From Bacillota bacterium (GTDB lineage: Bacteria > Bacillota > Bacilli > Paenibacillales > Paenibacillaceae), in the NCBI GenBank assembly GCA_023460795.1, contig JAEWPC010000018.1:251784-315783 (forward strand): 64,000 nt of DNA. Direction: 5' to 3'. Below the pieces are notes generated by a model that was given only the letters and a program-made list of their open reading frames with translations, did not search any database and was not told the DNA's origin. The number at the start of each line of letters is the position of its first letter. The first letter of the stretch is position 1. A program made the position numbers and the translations under genes. Below are positions 8,220 to 17,458 of this stretch, piece by piece.

Positions 8220-8336
8220 TCTTGAGCCGCGGCTGCATGTAAGGTTGCGCCGATATACTGGGTTCAACATGAGGAGACCTCGGACGTTAACCGCCCGGGC
8301 TCCTTGAATCCAATCTCGGGAGGAATCCATCCCCAT

Positions 8337-9041
8337 ATGAACGTTATTACAGTTGATGGACTAAGCAAGTCCTACGGTAAAGGCAGCACGAAGGTCGATG
8401 CGCTCTCCGGCGTCTCCTTCTCCATTAAGCAAGGCGAATTCGTCGCCGTCGTCGGCGCGAGCGGCTCGGGCAAGAGCACGCTGCTGCACCTGCTCGGCGG
8501 TCTAGACCGTCCGACGAGCGGGCACGTCCACATCGACGGAGAAGATCTGTACGGGCTTAAGGAGAAGCAACGCGCGATCTTCCGCCGTCGTAAGATCGGG
8601 TTCATTTTCCAATCCTACAACCTCATTCCGGTGCTGAGCGTCGAAGAGAACATTCGACTGCCGCTGCTGCTCGACCACCGCGAACCGGATAAGGCTTATG
8701 TGGCAGACCTCATCCGTACGCTCGGTCTCGAAGATCGCCGCAAGCATCTGCCTTCCGAGCTGTCCGGCGGACAGCAGCAACGCGTCGCGATAGGCCGCGC
8801 GCTGGCCTATCGCCCGGCGATCGTGCTGGCGGACGAACCGACCGGCAACTTGGATAGCGCGAACGGTCGCGAGGTGCTCGAGCTGCTGAAGATCGCCGTG
8901 CGCCAATTCCATCAGACGGTTATCATCATTACGCACGACATGAACATCGCGGCGGAAGCGGACCGCGTTCTGAAGCTGCAAGACGGCAAGCTCGTAAGCG
9001 ATTCGCATGCGCAAGCCGGAGCCGGCAGGAGGAGTGTATGA
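8337..9041 (+). CDS. ABC transporter ATPase, LolD/MacB/BceA type
   Basis: 234 residues from the ATG at 8337, which has GGGAGGAA 11 nt upstream. Walker A is GASGSGKST, the signature is LSGGQQQR and Walker B is VLADEP, followed by TGNLDS, which is typical of the LolD/MacB subfamily. These ATPases drive mechanotransmission through FtsX-type permeases rather than classical transport. The stop overlaps the permease start by 4 nt (ATGA). Confidence 0.92.
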   Translation: MNVITVDGLSKSYGKGSTKVDALSGVSFSIKQGEFVAVVGASGSGKSTLLHLLGGLDRPTSGHVHIDGEDLYGLKEKQRAIFRRRKIGFIFQSYNLIPVLSVEENIRLPLLLDHREPDKAYVADLIRTLGLEDRRKHLPSELSGGQQQRVAIGRALAYRPAIVLADEPTGNLDSANGREVLELLKIAVRQFHQTVIIITHDMNIAAEADRVLKLQDGKLVSDSHAQAGAGRRSV

Positions 9042-11605
9042 AGAGCTACGTCGCGCTATCCGGCAGATACTTAAAGCAGCAGAAACGCAGAACGCTGCTG
9101 ACGATAATTGGCATCATCTTATCCGTCGCTCTTATTAGCGCAATGGGGACGATGGGCCATGCGATTAAAGACAATATGCTCAGCAACACGAAGTACGAGG
9201 ACGGTTCCTTTCATTTCGGTTATACGAAGGCGGACGCGAAGCTCGAGGAGCAATTGCGCAACAACGTGCTCGTCGACCAGTTAGGCAGTATGCTCTCGGG
9301 GTCCGAAACCTCATTCGCGAACAACACCTCCGCTTATCTATATGGGGTCAACGCGGACGGCTTCGACCTGTTGCCGATTCACTTGGAACAAGGACGCTAT
9401 CCTCAGTCCGGCGAGGAGCTCGTCGTCGAGCAATGGCTGCTCGAGGAGGTGCAGGGCCAGCCTAAATTGGGCAGCAAGCTCACCTTGAACGGCATGGACG
9501 GCAAGCCGCGCGAATACACGATCGTCGGCATCTTGAAGAATCAACGCGGAAGCCAAGTCGAGCATACTTCCAAAGTGTTCTCGTACCTTGACGAGAATGC
9601 CGCCAAGACAAGTATCGGCACGGATGGTAACCTGCAACTCTTCGTTACCTTGAAGCCCGGAGTGGCGATCAAGAACGAGCTCGCGTCATTCGAGGAGCTT
9701 AACGCATCCTTCCAGCAGAACCGCGAGCTTCTGGCCCTAATGGGCCAATCTTCGGACAACAGCTTGAACCGAGCTCTGTTTATCATATTCGGAACGTTGA
9801 TCGGACTGGTCGTGCTGTCGACGATCGCCGTCATCTATAACGCCTTCCATATCGCCGTGCTTGAGCGCATTCGCCAATTCGGCCTGCTGCGCACGCTCGG
9901 GGCTACGCCAAGACAGGTTCGCAATCTCGTATTGCGCGAGGCTTCCGTGTTATCGCTGATTGCCATTCCTCTCGGGCTGGCCGCCGGGTGGGGAGGCCTA
10001 TGGCTGGCATTGTGGCTGATGATCAAGAACGGCTTCCAAGTGCTCCAGATGGAGAACTTCAAGCTCACGTTCCATTGGTGGATCATGGGCCTCAGCGTTG
10101 GCGTCGGGTTGTTCGCGGTATTCGTAGCCGCTTGGCTCCCCGCGCGCAAAGCTTCCACCGTGTCGCCGGTCGAAGCCGCCAAAGGCGCCGGCAGCATCGT
10201 ACGCGAATCGTATCGCCGCCTGCGAATCCCTTCCTTGCTCCAGCTCATCGGAGTGGAAGGCAAGATGGCTTCGTCGAACATTCGCCGCAACCGCGCGAAA
10301 TTCAGAATCACGACGTTCTCGATCGCCATCAGTATTACTTTGTTCATCGTTTTCCACTATTTTACGCAGCAGTCGCTCAATCTATCGGTCGATAGGACGG
10401 AGAACACGAAGATCGCATTCGAGGTGTACCCGTATTCCGGACTTGTCGACGAGAACGGCAAGGAGATCATTCCCGAGGATCAAGACCGCTTGACATTGGA
10501 GCAAATGAAACAAATTCGGACCTTCAAAGGCGTGGACGAGGTGTATGGGCTTTACGGATCCTTCGGCGTCGAGACCTGGGTACCGCAGAAGTTCATTAAC
10601 GAGCGCTACTTGGATAAAATGGACTACGTGCCGAACACGCTGCAAGATAAGAACGGCGAGCGTTACGGGATATCGACGGACTTCCAAATTTATGACGAGG
10701 CGCGCTTCCAAGAGGCAGAGGAATATCTAGAAGCCGGCACGGCCGATCCCGGGAAGTTAGCCGCAGAAGACGCCGTGCTCGTCATTCAGACGGTAAAACC
10801 GTTCGTTCGGAAATCCAACAAGCGCGAGCAACTGGAGATGACGCGTTACAAGGTCGGAGATACGCTGAGCATACGGACGAATGCCGGCGAGGATGCCGCT
10901 CCTATCATGCGCGAGGTGAAGATCGGCGGCATTCTGTCGCAGTCCCCGTTCGATTCTCCTTACTCGGAGACGTCGCTTATCGCGATCGGCACGCGTTCGA
11001 CGATAACCAAGCTTTATCAAGCGGCCTTCCCGGAAGAGTCGGATCCGAATTTCATCTTGAACTCCGTGCAAATTTCGGTCAAGGACGGAGCGGACTCGGA
11101 TGAGATCAAGCTCGAGCTCGAGAGGTTCATCTCCCAGAACTTCCCGGTCGGAGCGCAGCTGATCGATATCGCTTCCGAGAGACAACGCGAACGGCAATTC
11201 GCGCTGCAGATGCAAATCTTCGTCTACGGCTTCTTGATCATCATCGGCACCATCGGCAGCTTGAATATTATTAATACGGTACAGACGAATCTGCTGCTGC
11301 GCCGCAAGGAAATCGGCCTGCTGCAATCGGTCGGCATGACGCTGGGGCAAGTCAGAAGAATGGCTTCCGCGGAAGGCGTCTGGTTCGGGGTCATCGGAGG
11401 CTTCTGGGGTATCGGCTTAGGCGCGGCGATCAGCTTTCTTCTCTACAAGCAGATCAACGACGTGCAAGGCATTCCGTTCATCTTCCCGTGGAGCGGCGCG
11501 CTTATCGCATGCGGTTGCGCGATCGCCGTCGGACTGCTGTCCGTGCAAAGCCCGCTTAGGCGGATGAACCAGGTGAGCTTAATCGATCGGCTTCGCGAAG
11601 AATAA
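9038..11605 (+). CDS. ABC transporter permease with two FtsX domains
   Basis: 855 residues. The layout is membrane helix (about 15-37), large extracytoplasmic domain, three helices of a first FtsX domain (about 245-375), another membrane helix near 430, a second extracytoplasmic domain (about 450-720) and a second FtsX domain (about 730-850). Each FtsX domain has the conserved RxxxGLLxxxG pattern (RQFGLLRTLG and RKEIGLLQSVG). Such long permeases pair with LolD-type ATPases and two-component systems in defence against peptides, or in handling of envelope lipids or peptides. The substrate is unknown. Confidence 0.9.
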   Translation: MKSYVALSGRYLKQQKRRTLLTIIGIILSVALISAMGTMGHAIKDNMLSNTKYEDGSFHFGYTKADAKLEEQLRNNVLVDQLGSMLSGSETSFANNTSAYLYGVNADGFDLLPIHLEQGRYPQSGEELVVEQWLLEEVQGQPKLGSKLTLNGMDGKPREYTIVGILKNQRGSQVEHTSKVFSYLDENAAKTSIGTDGNLQLFVTLKPGVAIKNELASFEELNASFQQNRELLALMGQSSDNSLNRALFIIFGTLIGLVVLSTIAVIYNAFHIAVLERIRQFGLLRTLGATPRQVRNLVLREASVLSLIAIPLGLAAGWGGLWLALWLMIKNGFQVLQMENFKLTFHWWIMGLSVGVGLFAVFVAAWLPARKASTVSPVEAAKGAGSIVRESYRRLRIPSLLQLIGVEGKMASSNIRRNRAKFRITTFSIAISITLFIVFHYFTQQSLNLSVDRTENTKIAFEVYPYSGLVDENGKEIIPEDQDRLTLEQMKQIRTFKGVDEVYGLYGSFGVETWVPQKFINERYLDKMDYVPNTLQDKNGERYGISTDFQIYDEARFQEAEEYLEAGTADPGKLAAEDAVLVIQTVKPFVRKSNKREQLEMTRYKVGDTLSIRTNAGEDAAPIMREVKIGGILSQSPFDSPYSETSLIAIGTRSTITKLYQAAFPEESDPNFILNSVQISVKDGADSDEIKLELERFISQNFPVGAQLIDIASERQRERQFALQMQIFVYGFLIIIGTIGSLNIINTVQTNLLLRRKEIGLLQSVGMTLGQVRRMASAEGVWFGVIGGFWGIGLGAAISFLLYKQINDVQGIPFIFPWSGALIACGCAIAVGLLSVQSPLRRMNQVSLIDRLREE

Positions 11606-11608
11606 AAT

Positions 11609-11641
11609 ACACCCCCGGGATCCTGTGGATTCCGGGGGTGT
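11609..11641. terminator. Terminator between permease and LacI genes
   Basis: ACACCCCCGG pairs with CCGGGGGTGT, with an extra inner stem around TGT. The T-rich side (ATTTTATT) faces the minus-strand LacI gene, but it can serve both convergent genes. Confidence 0.75.
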
Positions 11642-11651
11642 TACACGTTCG

Positions 11652-12659
11652 TTAGCGTCTCGCGGGACCGCACGAGCCTCGAATAATGAGCTCGGTCGGC
11701 ACGATCGCTTCGGGCGGCGGCTTCAACTCGTCGGTAATCATCGCGTCGAGGAGCTCGATCGCCTGGCGGCCGATCGTATTCGTATCCTGCCGCACCGTCG
11801 TCAACGGCGGCTGCATATGAACGGCAAGCTCGATATCGTCGAAGCCGATAAGCGAGATATCATCCGGCACCGTCAGCCCTGCTTCGCGAATCGCTTCCAT
11901 TGCGCCGATCGCGCCGACGTCCGAGCTGCAGATGACGGCCGACGGCCGCGCAGGAAGCTCGAGCAGCCGCCTCATCGCTACGTAGCCGCCCTCCTTCGTA
12001 AAGTCGCTGGGGACGACGTAGCTAGGGTCGAACGCGATGCCCGCTTCCGCCAATCCGTGCTTGTAGCCGCGCAGACGTTGCCGGGTTACGTAAGTGGATT
12101 CTATCGCCGATAGGAAGGCGATTCGGCGATGGTTGAGGTTAGCGAGATACCGCACGGCTTCGAGCAGGCTCGTCTCGTTATCGGAGCTGATGAAGCCGGT
12201 ACGCTCGCCTTTGACATCCAGGTCTATGAATAGGGTAGGAATTCCGGATGCGATCAGCTCGCTGAAGTCCGCGTCGTCCTCTTGGAAACCGAATACGACG
12301 ACGCCTTCGACGTTGCGGCTCTGGCAGTGACGTACGAAGCTGTACTCCTTGGCCCATTGGATCTGAGTCAGATAGATCAAATCGTAGCCCATCGTCTTCA
12401 GCGACTGTTCCATGCCCGACAGAATGTGAGCGAAGAAGGGATGCGCCAGTCCGGTCGTCAGGAACATGCCGATCGTCATCGACCGGCGGCCTACCAACGA
12501 CCGCGCGGCGGAGTTCGGCGTGAACCTCGTCTCCTTGACGATGCGCAGTACCTTTTCCTTCGTCTGCTGGTTAACCGTCGTATACCCGTTCAGCACCTTG
12601 GATACCGTCGCTACCGATACCCCGGCAGCCTTCGCGACGTCGCGAATGTTCGTTGTCAT
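11652..12659 (-). CDS. LacI-family transcriptional regulator
   Basis: 335 residues from the ATG at 12659, preceded by GGGG at 7 nt; an ATG 33 nt upstream would add an unusual tail. The N-terminal helix-turn-helix reads IRDVAKAAGVSVATVSKVLNG, followed by a hinge and a periplasmic-binding-protein-like sugar-sensing domain. It has no sugar-transport gene next to it, so it may act on distant targets or on itself. Ligand unknown. Confidence 0.9.
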   Translation of the reverse strand: MTTNIRDVAKAAGVSVATVSKVLNGYTTVNQQTKEKVLRIVKETRFTPNSAARSLVGRRSMTIGMFLTTGLAHPFFAHILSGMEQSLKTMGYDLIYLTQIQWAKEYSFVRHCQSRNVEGVVVFGFQEDDADFSELIASGIPTLFIDLDVKGERTGFISSDNETSLLEAVRYLANLNHRRIAFLSAIESTYVTRQRLRGYKHGLAEAGIAFDPSYVVPSDFTKEGGYVAMRRLLELPARPSAVICSSDVGAIGAMEAIREAGLTVPDDISLIGFDDIELAVHMQPPLTTVRQDTNTIGRQAIELLDAMITDELKPPPEAIVPTELIIRGSCGPARR

Positions 12660-12775
12660 TAACAGACCCCATTTCCTTGCGAACATACGCATTTATGTTA
12701 ACACATTGACGGCTTTACTGGCTACGCGACGCCATATATTATACAATCTCAGTGATAGGAGGAAGGGGAGTCGAT

Positions 12776-13549
12776 ATGTCGGAAGAAGTTCTCTCGTTCT
12801 ACGATCATCTGGCGGATTCTTATCATCTTATATTCACCGACTGGCAACAGGCTATTGAATGGCAAGGAGAGACGCTTGATGCCTTCATTCGCAGATCGGT
12901 CGGTCTTGCGGATGCCAAGGGGGTATCCCTGCTCGACTGTTCCTGCGGCATCGGTACGCAAGCGATCGGGCTCGCCATGCGCGGATACGAGGTGACCGCG
13001 ACGGACTTAAGCCCTCAGTCGATCGCTCGCGCTCGCCGGGAGGCGGAGTCCATCGGTGCCGCTATCCAGTTCGGGATCGCGGATTTTCGCTATCTGGATC
13101 GTCAGGTCGAAGGCCGATTCAATATCGTTCTCACGGCAGACAACGCCATTCCTCATCTGCTGGAAGACGCGGACCTCGCGGCGGCTGCGCGCGGTCTTTA
13201 CGCCAAGACGGCCGAAGACGGACTGCTCGTAGCGACGATTCGGGATTACGATGCTCTCGTTCTCGAAGCCCAATCCGGCACGCTCCCGCGCATGCTCGAC
13301 AACGGCAATCGAATCGTATTCCAAGTCTGGGAATGGGCTGAGGATCGCAAAACCTATTACGCCAATCAGTTCATCCTGCGGGCAGACGGCTCGGGGTGGG
13401 AGACGCAAAGTTATCGCACGCCGTATCGGGCTTTGCTCCGCAAGGAGCTCGCCGAATTTCTGCGGGAAGCCGGATTCTCCGATATCGCTTGGCACATGCC
13501 GGAGGACAGTGGTTACTATCAACCCATCGTCACGGCAAGACGGGCCTGA
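12776..13549 (+). CDS. Class I SAM-dependent methyltransferase
   Basis: 257 residues from the ATG at 12776; the ribosome site GGAGGAAGGGG lies inside any longer reading. The SAM-binding motif I is LLDCSCGIGTQAIGLA, followed by the acidic ATDLS at the end of strand 2 and TADNAIPHLL as the post-motif region. The N-terminus (YDHLADSYHLIF) resembles small-molecule methyltransferases of the glycine/sarcosine N-methyltransferase kind. The substrate cannot be deduced. Confidence 0.85.
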   Translation: MSEEVLSFYDHLADSYHLIFTDWQQAIEWQGETLDAFIRRSVGLADAKGVSLLDCSCGIGTQAIGLAMRGYEVTATDLSPQSIARARREAESIGAAIQFGIADFRYLDRQVEGRFNIVLTADNAIPHLLEDADLAAAARGLYAKTAEDGLLVATIRDYDALVLEAQSGTLPRMLDNGNRIVFQVWEWAEDRKTYYANQFILRADGSGWETQSYRTPYRALLRKELAEFLREAGFSDIAWHMPEDSGYYQPIVTARRA

Positions 13550-13628
13550 TCGACCCGTTGCTCGAAGAGTAATTCGATCCATCGCTTTATTCCGAGAACT
13601 ATTTCTGATAAAATGATACTCGCACCGC

Positions 13629-13705
13629 GCGCCCGTAGCTCAGCAGGATAGAGCGACAGTTTCCTAAACTGCAGGTCGTACGTTCGAATCGTATCGGGCG
13701 CGCCA
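13629..13705 (+). tRNA. tRNA-Arg (anticodon CCU)
   Basis: 77 nt. The acceptor arms GCGCCCG and CGGGCGC pair fully, with discriminator G and encoded CCA. The D stem is GCTC/GAGC, the anticodon loop is TTCCTAA and the T loop is TTCGAAT. It decodes AGG. The base pair at 27-43 is an A-C mismatch. A TAAAAT -10 box lies upstream at about 13609. Confidence 0.93.
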
Positions 13706-13719
13706 TACTTAAAATGCAC

Positions 13720-13748
13720 AGAACCGCGTCATGGCGCGGTTCTTTTTG
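13720..13748 (+). terminator. Terminator after tRNA-Arg
   Basis: AGAACCGCG and CGCGGTTCT form a 9-bp stem with loop TCATGG, followed by a T-rich tract. Confidence 0.85.
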
Positions 13749-13859
13749 TTTTTCGCAGGTATGTGGTTGGGAAAGGCTTGCTGGCAAAATGGGGCTCCTG
13801 CCGCCTTCAGAGCAACAGCAGGACGACTGTGTTGTAGGAAGGTGTCAATCATCTATACA

Positions 13860-14153
13860 ATGTCACAGAAAACGTTTTTTTCATCTCTTGTATATGCTGC
13901 CCCAACAGTATCCATTTTGAATCCCCCAACAATTAGTTTTCTTAAAACAAGTGGAACGGTTTTTGAGGTCAATGCAACTAGTCTGGTATGTATGCTGGTG
14001 AACAATTGCTTCCATTTACGGTTACCGTAGTAGACGGATCAGGCGGTACTACCAGCACAAAGACCGACAAGTCACTACGTAAACTTATGGAACCGCCGTA
14101 TACCGAACGGTACGTACAGTGTGTGGAAGGTCGGCTACTCAATTAATGGGTAG
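13860..14153 (+). pseudogene. Decayed remnant of a surface or Ig-like repeat protein
   Basis: No intact gene lies between the tRNA terminator and 14184. Three pieces in successive frames read as one beta-rich protein tail. They are APTVSILNPPTISF with TSGTVFEVNATS in the first frame, AGEQLPFTVTVVDGSGGTTS in the second, and IPNGTYSVWKVGYSING followed by TAG in the third. Two frameshifts (near 13985 and 14090) separate them. The pieces resemble the tail of an Ig-like or PKD-like extracellular repeat, and the block is more AT-rich than the genes to its left. It marks the left edge of the accessory region next to tRNA-Arg. Confidence 0.5.
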
Positions 14154-14183
14154 CCTCCTATCCGATTGTGTGAAATTCGAGCT

Positions 14184-16091
14184 TTACACTGCTCCCCAGC
14201 TCATTGAGGCATCGATTTTTCTTCTAAGCAGGGGCATTGCCTCACGCGCGGCTTTCTCACCCGCTTGAATGTAGGTAGACGATGCCTTAAACGTAATTTG
14301 GCTGCTGCCTATACGGGGATTCAATACAATGTCGGCCAACTGCATCTCCTCTTGGGCGATTCTCCCGCTCATAATTCCAATCGTATGGAGAATCGATGAC
14401 ACCATGTTTTTCGGCGCATCTTGGTTAATAGAAGGATCGCTGACATCCACTGCAATGACAATGTCCGCTCCCATGCTTCTCGCAAGCGCGACTGGCACCG
14501 GATGGACAACTCCGCCGTCGACCAGCAACCGATTCCCGTACTTTACCGGCTTCATAATGCCCGGGATCGCGGTAGAAGCGCATATCGCATGGGACACTTG
14601 ACCTTTATTGAGAATACAGGCTTCGCCGGTGGCGGCATCCGAGGCGATGGCGGCAAACGGTATCGGCAAATCTTCGAAATGAACGGGCCCGATATATTTC
14701 TCGATGAATCGGGTCATGCGATGGTTGTCTACGAACGCTTGGGGAGACAGCGCGAACTGAACGAGTTGACGCCAGCGGACTGTCGGCAGCACTTGTTCGA
14801 ATGCAGAGATCGGCTGACCACCTGCATAGAGAGCCCCGATAAACGCCCCTACGCTCGTGCCGGTAATGATATCGACCGGTATATTCTCTTCTTCCATCAC
14901 TTTAAGTACGCCGACATGCGCAGCTCCGCGCACGGAACCGCTGCCGAGCGCAACGCCGATGGTTGGCCTCGTTCCCGGCTCGCGCGCACTGCCGAATTTC
15001 AAATGAGAGCTGAGAATGATTCCGCCTTCGCTTTGAATAAGCGCGTTCTGAACGACCCGTCTAAGCTCCCTGATGTTCTCTCTAAGGAATGGGAACCTGC
15101 CCAGCATTCGCATCGCTTCTTGCGAGATGGCTTCAATCGGATGCACGACTCCCGCTTTCGCCAGAAATTCATATACGAGTTCAGGGATATCTTCCAGTCT
15201 TTCTCTTAGCGGAATAACATGAACCACCTGCGTCTTGATATCCGGCATTTCCCGAGCCGTCATCACCAACCGGGTTTGATTCATCGATTGCATCAAGCGG
15301 TACAGAAGCTCCGTCGGCAACCGATCCGCTTGCTCCAATACAATTGTACCGCCTTTATTCGCTCGCGCCTTCATCATAAAGTCGTCATAATGAAAGCTTG
15401 CACCGTCGGTGCTCAATAAAGGATGCTGTCCATGGCTTGACCGGTAATGAATCTCGCAAGCGATATGAAACTTGCCCGTGCCTTCCTCGCCAACAATACA
15501 GATCGGCCCCTCTTGGCAAGCCAATCTGTCGATCCGTTCACGCAGCGTGCGCATATACAAGCTGCTGCCGATCAGCGGCCCATAACGCGCCTGTCTCTCC
15601 AGCTCCAATTGCCGTGTTACGACGAAGCTTCTCGTATGCTCCTCCAGCACTCGCTCATTGGATTTTCCTATGCGTTGAATCATGGCATCGATCATCTGTT
15701 TTCGAAACGAGGCGCTTCGATCCATCAATTGAATAATGCCTTCTCGCGGCATGGACAACGTCCGCACAGGTCCCTCCGCTCTGATCGTAGCGCTTACTCG
15801 CTCCCCTGTTAAACAAGACATCTCGCCAAAGAAATGACCCCGCTCCAGCTTAGCCACACTAACTTTGATTTCGTTCTCCAAATAAACATCGATAACTCCG
15901 GACAGTAGAATATGGAAATTCGCGCTTTCTTGCCCTTGCTGGAGAATGACTGTGCCGCTGGAATATTCGTTTTCACTCAAATAGGGAAGGATGGCTTCCC
16001 AATCGTCTTGCTCTAATCGCTCCATAATCGGACAATAACGGATGGTCTCTTGTATGGCTTCCCTGCCAATATGATGCCGAAGCGGCTTCAT
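14184..16091 (-). CDS. Patatin-like phospholipase fused to cyclic-nucleotide-binding and degenerate NtrC-type AAA domains
   Basis: 635 residues with three parts. Residues about 20-150 form a cyclic-nucleotide-binding fold (GTVILQQGQESANFHILLSG and FFGEMSCLTGE). Residues about 170-365 follow the NtrC AAA+ layout: P-loop GEEGTGK (201-207), LRERLEDIPELV, RENIRELRR. They lack the GAFTGA loop and a DNA-binding tail, and the Walker B acid pair is replaced (VLEQ). Residues about 376-600 are a patatin domain with the oxyanion turn GSGSVRG, nucleophile Ser413 in GTSVG and Asp525 in DGG, so a working Ser-Asp dyad is likely. Patatins release fatty acids from membrane lipids. It lies 17 nt after the YHYH gene and shares promoter P1. 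Confidence 0.85.
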   Translation of the reverse strand: MKPLRHHIGREAIQETIRYCPIMERLEQDDWEAILPYLSENEYSSGTVILQQGQESANFHILLSGVIDVYLENEIKVSVAKLERGHFFGEMSCLTGERVSATIRAEGPVRTLSMPREGIIQLMDRSASFRKQMIDAMIQRIGKSNERVLEEHTRSFVVTRQLELERQARYGPLIGSSLYMRTLRERIDRLACQEGPICIVGEEGTGKFHIACEIHYRSSHGQHPLLSTDGASFHYDDFMMKARANKGGTIVLEQADRLPTELLYRLMQSMNQTRLVMTAREMPDIKTQVVHVIPLRERLEDIPELVYEFLAKAGVVHPIEAISQEAMRMLGRFPFLRENIRELRRVVQNALIQSEGGIILSSHLKFGSAREPGTRPTIGVALGSGSVRGAAHVGVLKVMEEENIPVDIITGTSVGAFIGALYAGGQPISAFEQVLPTVRWRQLVQFALSPQAFVDNHRMTRFIEKYIGPVHFEDLPIPFAAIASDAATGEACILNKGQVSHAICASTAIPGIMKPVKYGNRLLVDGGVVHPVPVALARSMGADIVIAVDVSDPSINQDAPKNMVSSILHTIGIMSGRIAQEEMQLADIVLNPRIGSSQITFKASSTYIQAGEKAAREAMPLLRRKIDASMSWGAV

Positions 16092-16108
16092 CTCATCGCT
16101 CCCCCAGC

Positions 16109-17287
16109 CTACGGGTTCATCACCAATCTCATCGGCGTTCCTCTGAATGCACCGATCGAATAAGGAAACTCATTCGTCGCGTGATAATGGTACATATTCA
16201 CCATTTTTCCGTCCCATTCGATCGTATGCGTATGGCCGTGAAACTCATCCAGATCATCGTTGGTTAGAAGCTTACCGTCTTCGCCGTATTTACCATATAT
16301 ACCGAATCCATCAAGGGCATACCCTACAAGCTTGGAGTGCTCTCCTGTGTACGGATCATTCATACAAGCAGACAGATTATGATAGTGGTATTCCCCGCTC
16401 TTCTCCGGATGTCCATAACAGCTATCCTGCGTTTCATGCGCTACGGCATCTCTCCCCGCTGCATCCAACCCGTTGAAGATAAGGCTCCCCGTCAACATAA
16501 CGCCAATCGCCCCCGGGGTAACAGGCGAAGCCTTGCCGGCTGCAACCGGGCTAGCCGGCAACTGTAGCTTGAATAGCTGCTCCTTGATCGCATTGGGATT
16601 GTGATCGTACGAATAAGCATCATCTGATGGATCGATCGGATACTTTCCCGTAGGGTGATCCGGCAAGCGATTTCCCGTAAGGATACGTTTATCACCTTTC
16701 AGTTCTATCGTCAGTTCCGAATCCCAATGGACCGCACCATCCACCTCGGCCTTCTTCGTCATATCGAACGTGCCGTCGGCTTTATCAATCCAATCGCCGT
16801 CCTTCGTAGCGCCCCCACCCTTCAGGGGCTTCGATTGGACATAAATATACCCTCTCTTGGGTCCGTCCAATGTATATTTGCCATCTCCGAGCGGCAGCTT
16901 CGTCAGATCTGCCCCTGGAGCGGCTGCTGTGTCAGTCGAATCCATATGCGGATGAGGATCTGCAGGTGCATCCGCATCGTGATCATTCGGATTTCCGCCA
17001 ATGACGATCGTTCGGGTCGTGTTATCCCATGCGATGGCAACTCCCAAAGCATCCGACAGCAAGCGGACAGGCAAATAAGAGGTGCCGTCGACAACAAGCG
17101 GATACACCCTTTGGTTATCCTTATTTATAGGCTGCCAGACTTTTCCGTTCACCGTCATCGCGTAATTGGATGCAACGGTCGCTGCCACGGATTTAATCTC
17201 ATCCTTCGCAACAACCGATAACGTCCCTCCTCCACACAAAATGAGGGCACCCACAATGGCGAATATCCATTTAAAATTGATCTTCAT
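16109..17287 (-). CDS. Secreted YHYH-domain protein with copper-amine-oxidase-like N-terminal domain
   Basis: 392 residues from the ATG at 17287, with GGAGA about 7 nt upstream; an ATG two codons earlier abuts the ribosome site. A signal peptide (about 3-28) leads into a domain of the kind found at the N-terminus of copper amine oxidases and many Paenibacillus wall proteins (VVDGTSYLPVRLLSDALGV). A linker rich in His and Asp follows, then a YHYH domain with GEYHYHNLSAC, ALDGFGIYG, HGHTHTIEWDG and MYHYHATNEFPYS. The clustered histidines suggest metal binding, but the function is not established. It is cotranscribed with the patatin gene. Confidence 0.8.
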   Translation of the reverse strand: MKINFKWIFAIVGALILCGGGTLSVVAKDEIKSVAATVASNYAMTVNGKVWQPINKDNQRVYPLVVDGTSYLPVRLLSDALGVAIAWDNTTRTIVIGGNPNDHDADAPADPHPHMDSTDTAAAPGADLTKLPLGDGKYTLDGPKRGYIYVQSKPLKGGGATKDGDWIDKADGTFDMTKKAEVDGAVHWDSELTIELKGDKRILTGNRLPDHPTGKYPIDPSDDAYSYDHNPNAIKEQLFKLQLPASPVAAGKASPVTPGAIGVMLTGSLIFNGLDAAGRDAVAHETQDSCYGHPEKSGEYHYHNLSACMNDPYTGEHSKLVGYALDGFGIYGKYGEDGKLLTNDDLDEFHGHTHTIEWDGKMVNMYHYHATNEFPYSIGAFRGTPMRLVMNP

Positions 17288-17327
17288 GTCCATCTCTCCG
17301 TTTCATGAATGCTTCCGCTTAATCGGT

Positions 17328-17361
17328 AATCTAGCATCTTAATGTGTCAGTGAAATGTCGA
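17328..17361 (-). promoter_or_regulatory. Promoter P1 with direct-repeat activator site
   Basis: Read on the minus strand: TCGACA, 5 nt, CTGACA, 11 nt, TAGATT. The two hexamers are 11 bp apart, the arrangement bound by OmpR-type regulators. It drives the YHYH-patatin operon. The same layout recurs at four other promoters in this block. Confidence 0.65.
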
Positions 17362-17384
17362 TTGAAGCGGAAAGATAGGAGCTG

Positions 17385-17418
17385 TTGACTTCTTACTGAC
17401 ACAATTCAATGGTAGGGT
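17385..17418 (+). promoter_or_regulatory. Promoter P2 with direct-repeat activator site
   Basis: TTGACT, 5 nt, CTGACA, 11 nt, TAGGGT. Transcription would begin near 17425 and fits the ATG at 17459. It drives the solute-binding protein and the peptide export genes. Confidence 0.6.
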
Positions 17419-17458
17419 TTACCCAACCCAAATAAGCCGAATGAGGGATTTCACACAA

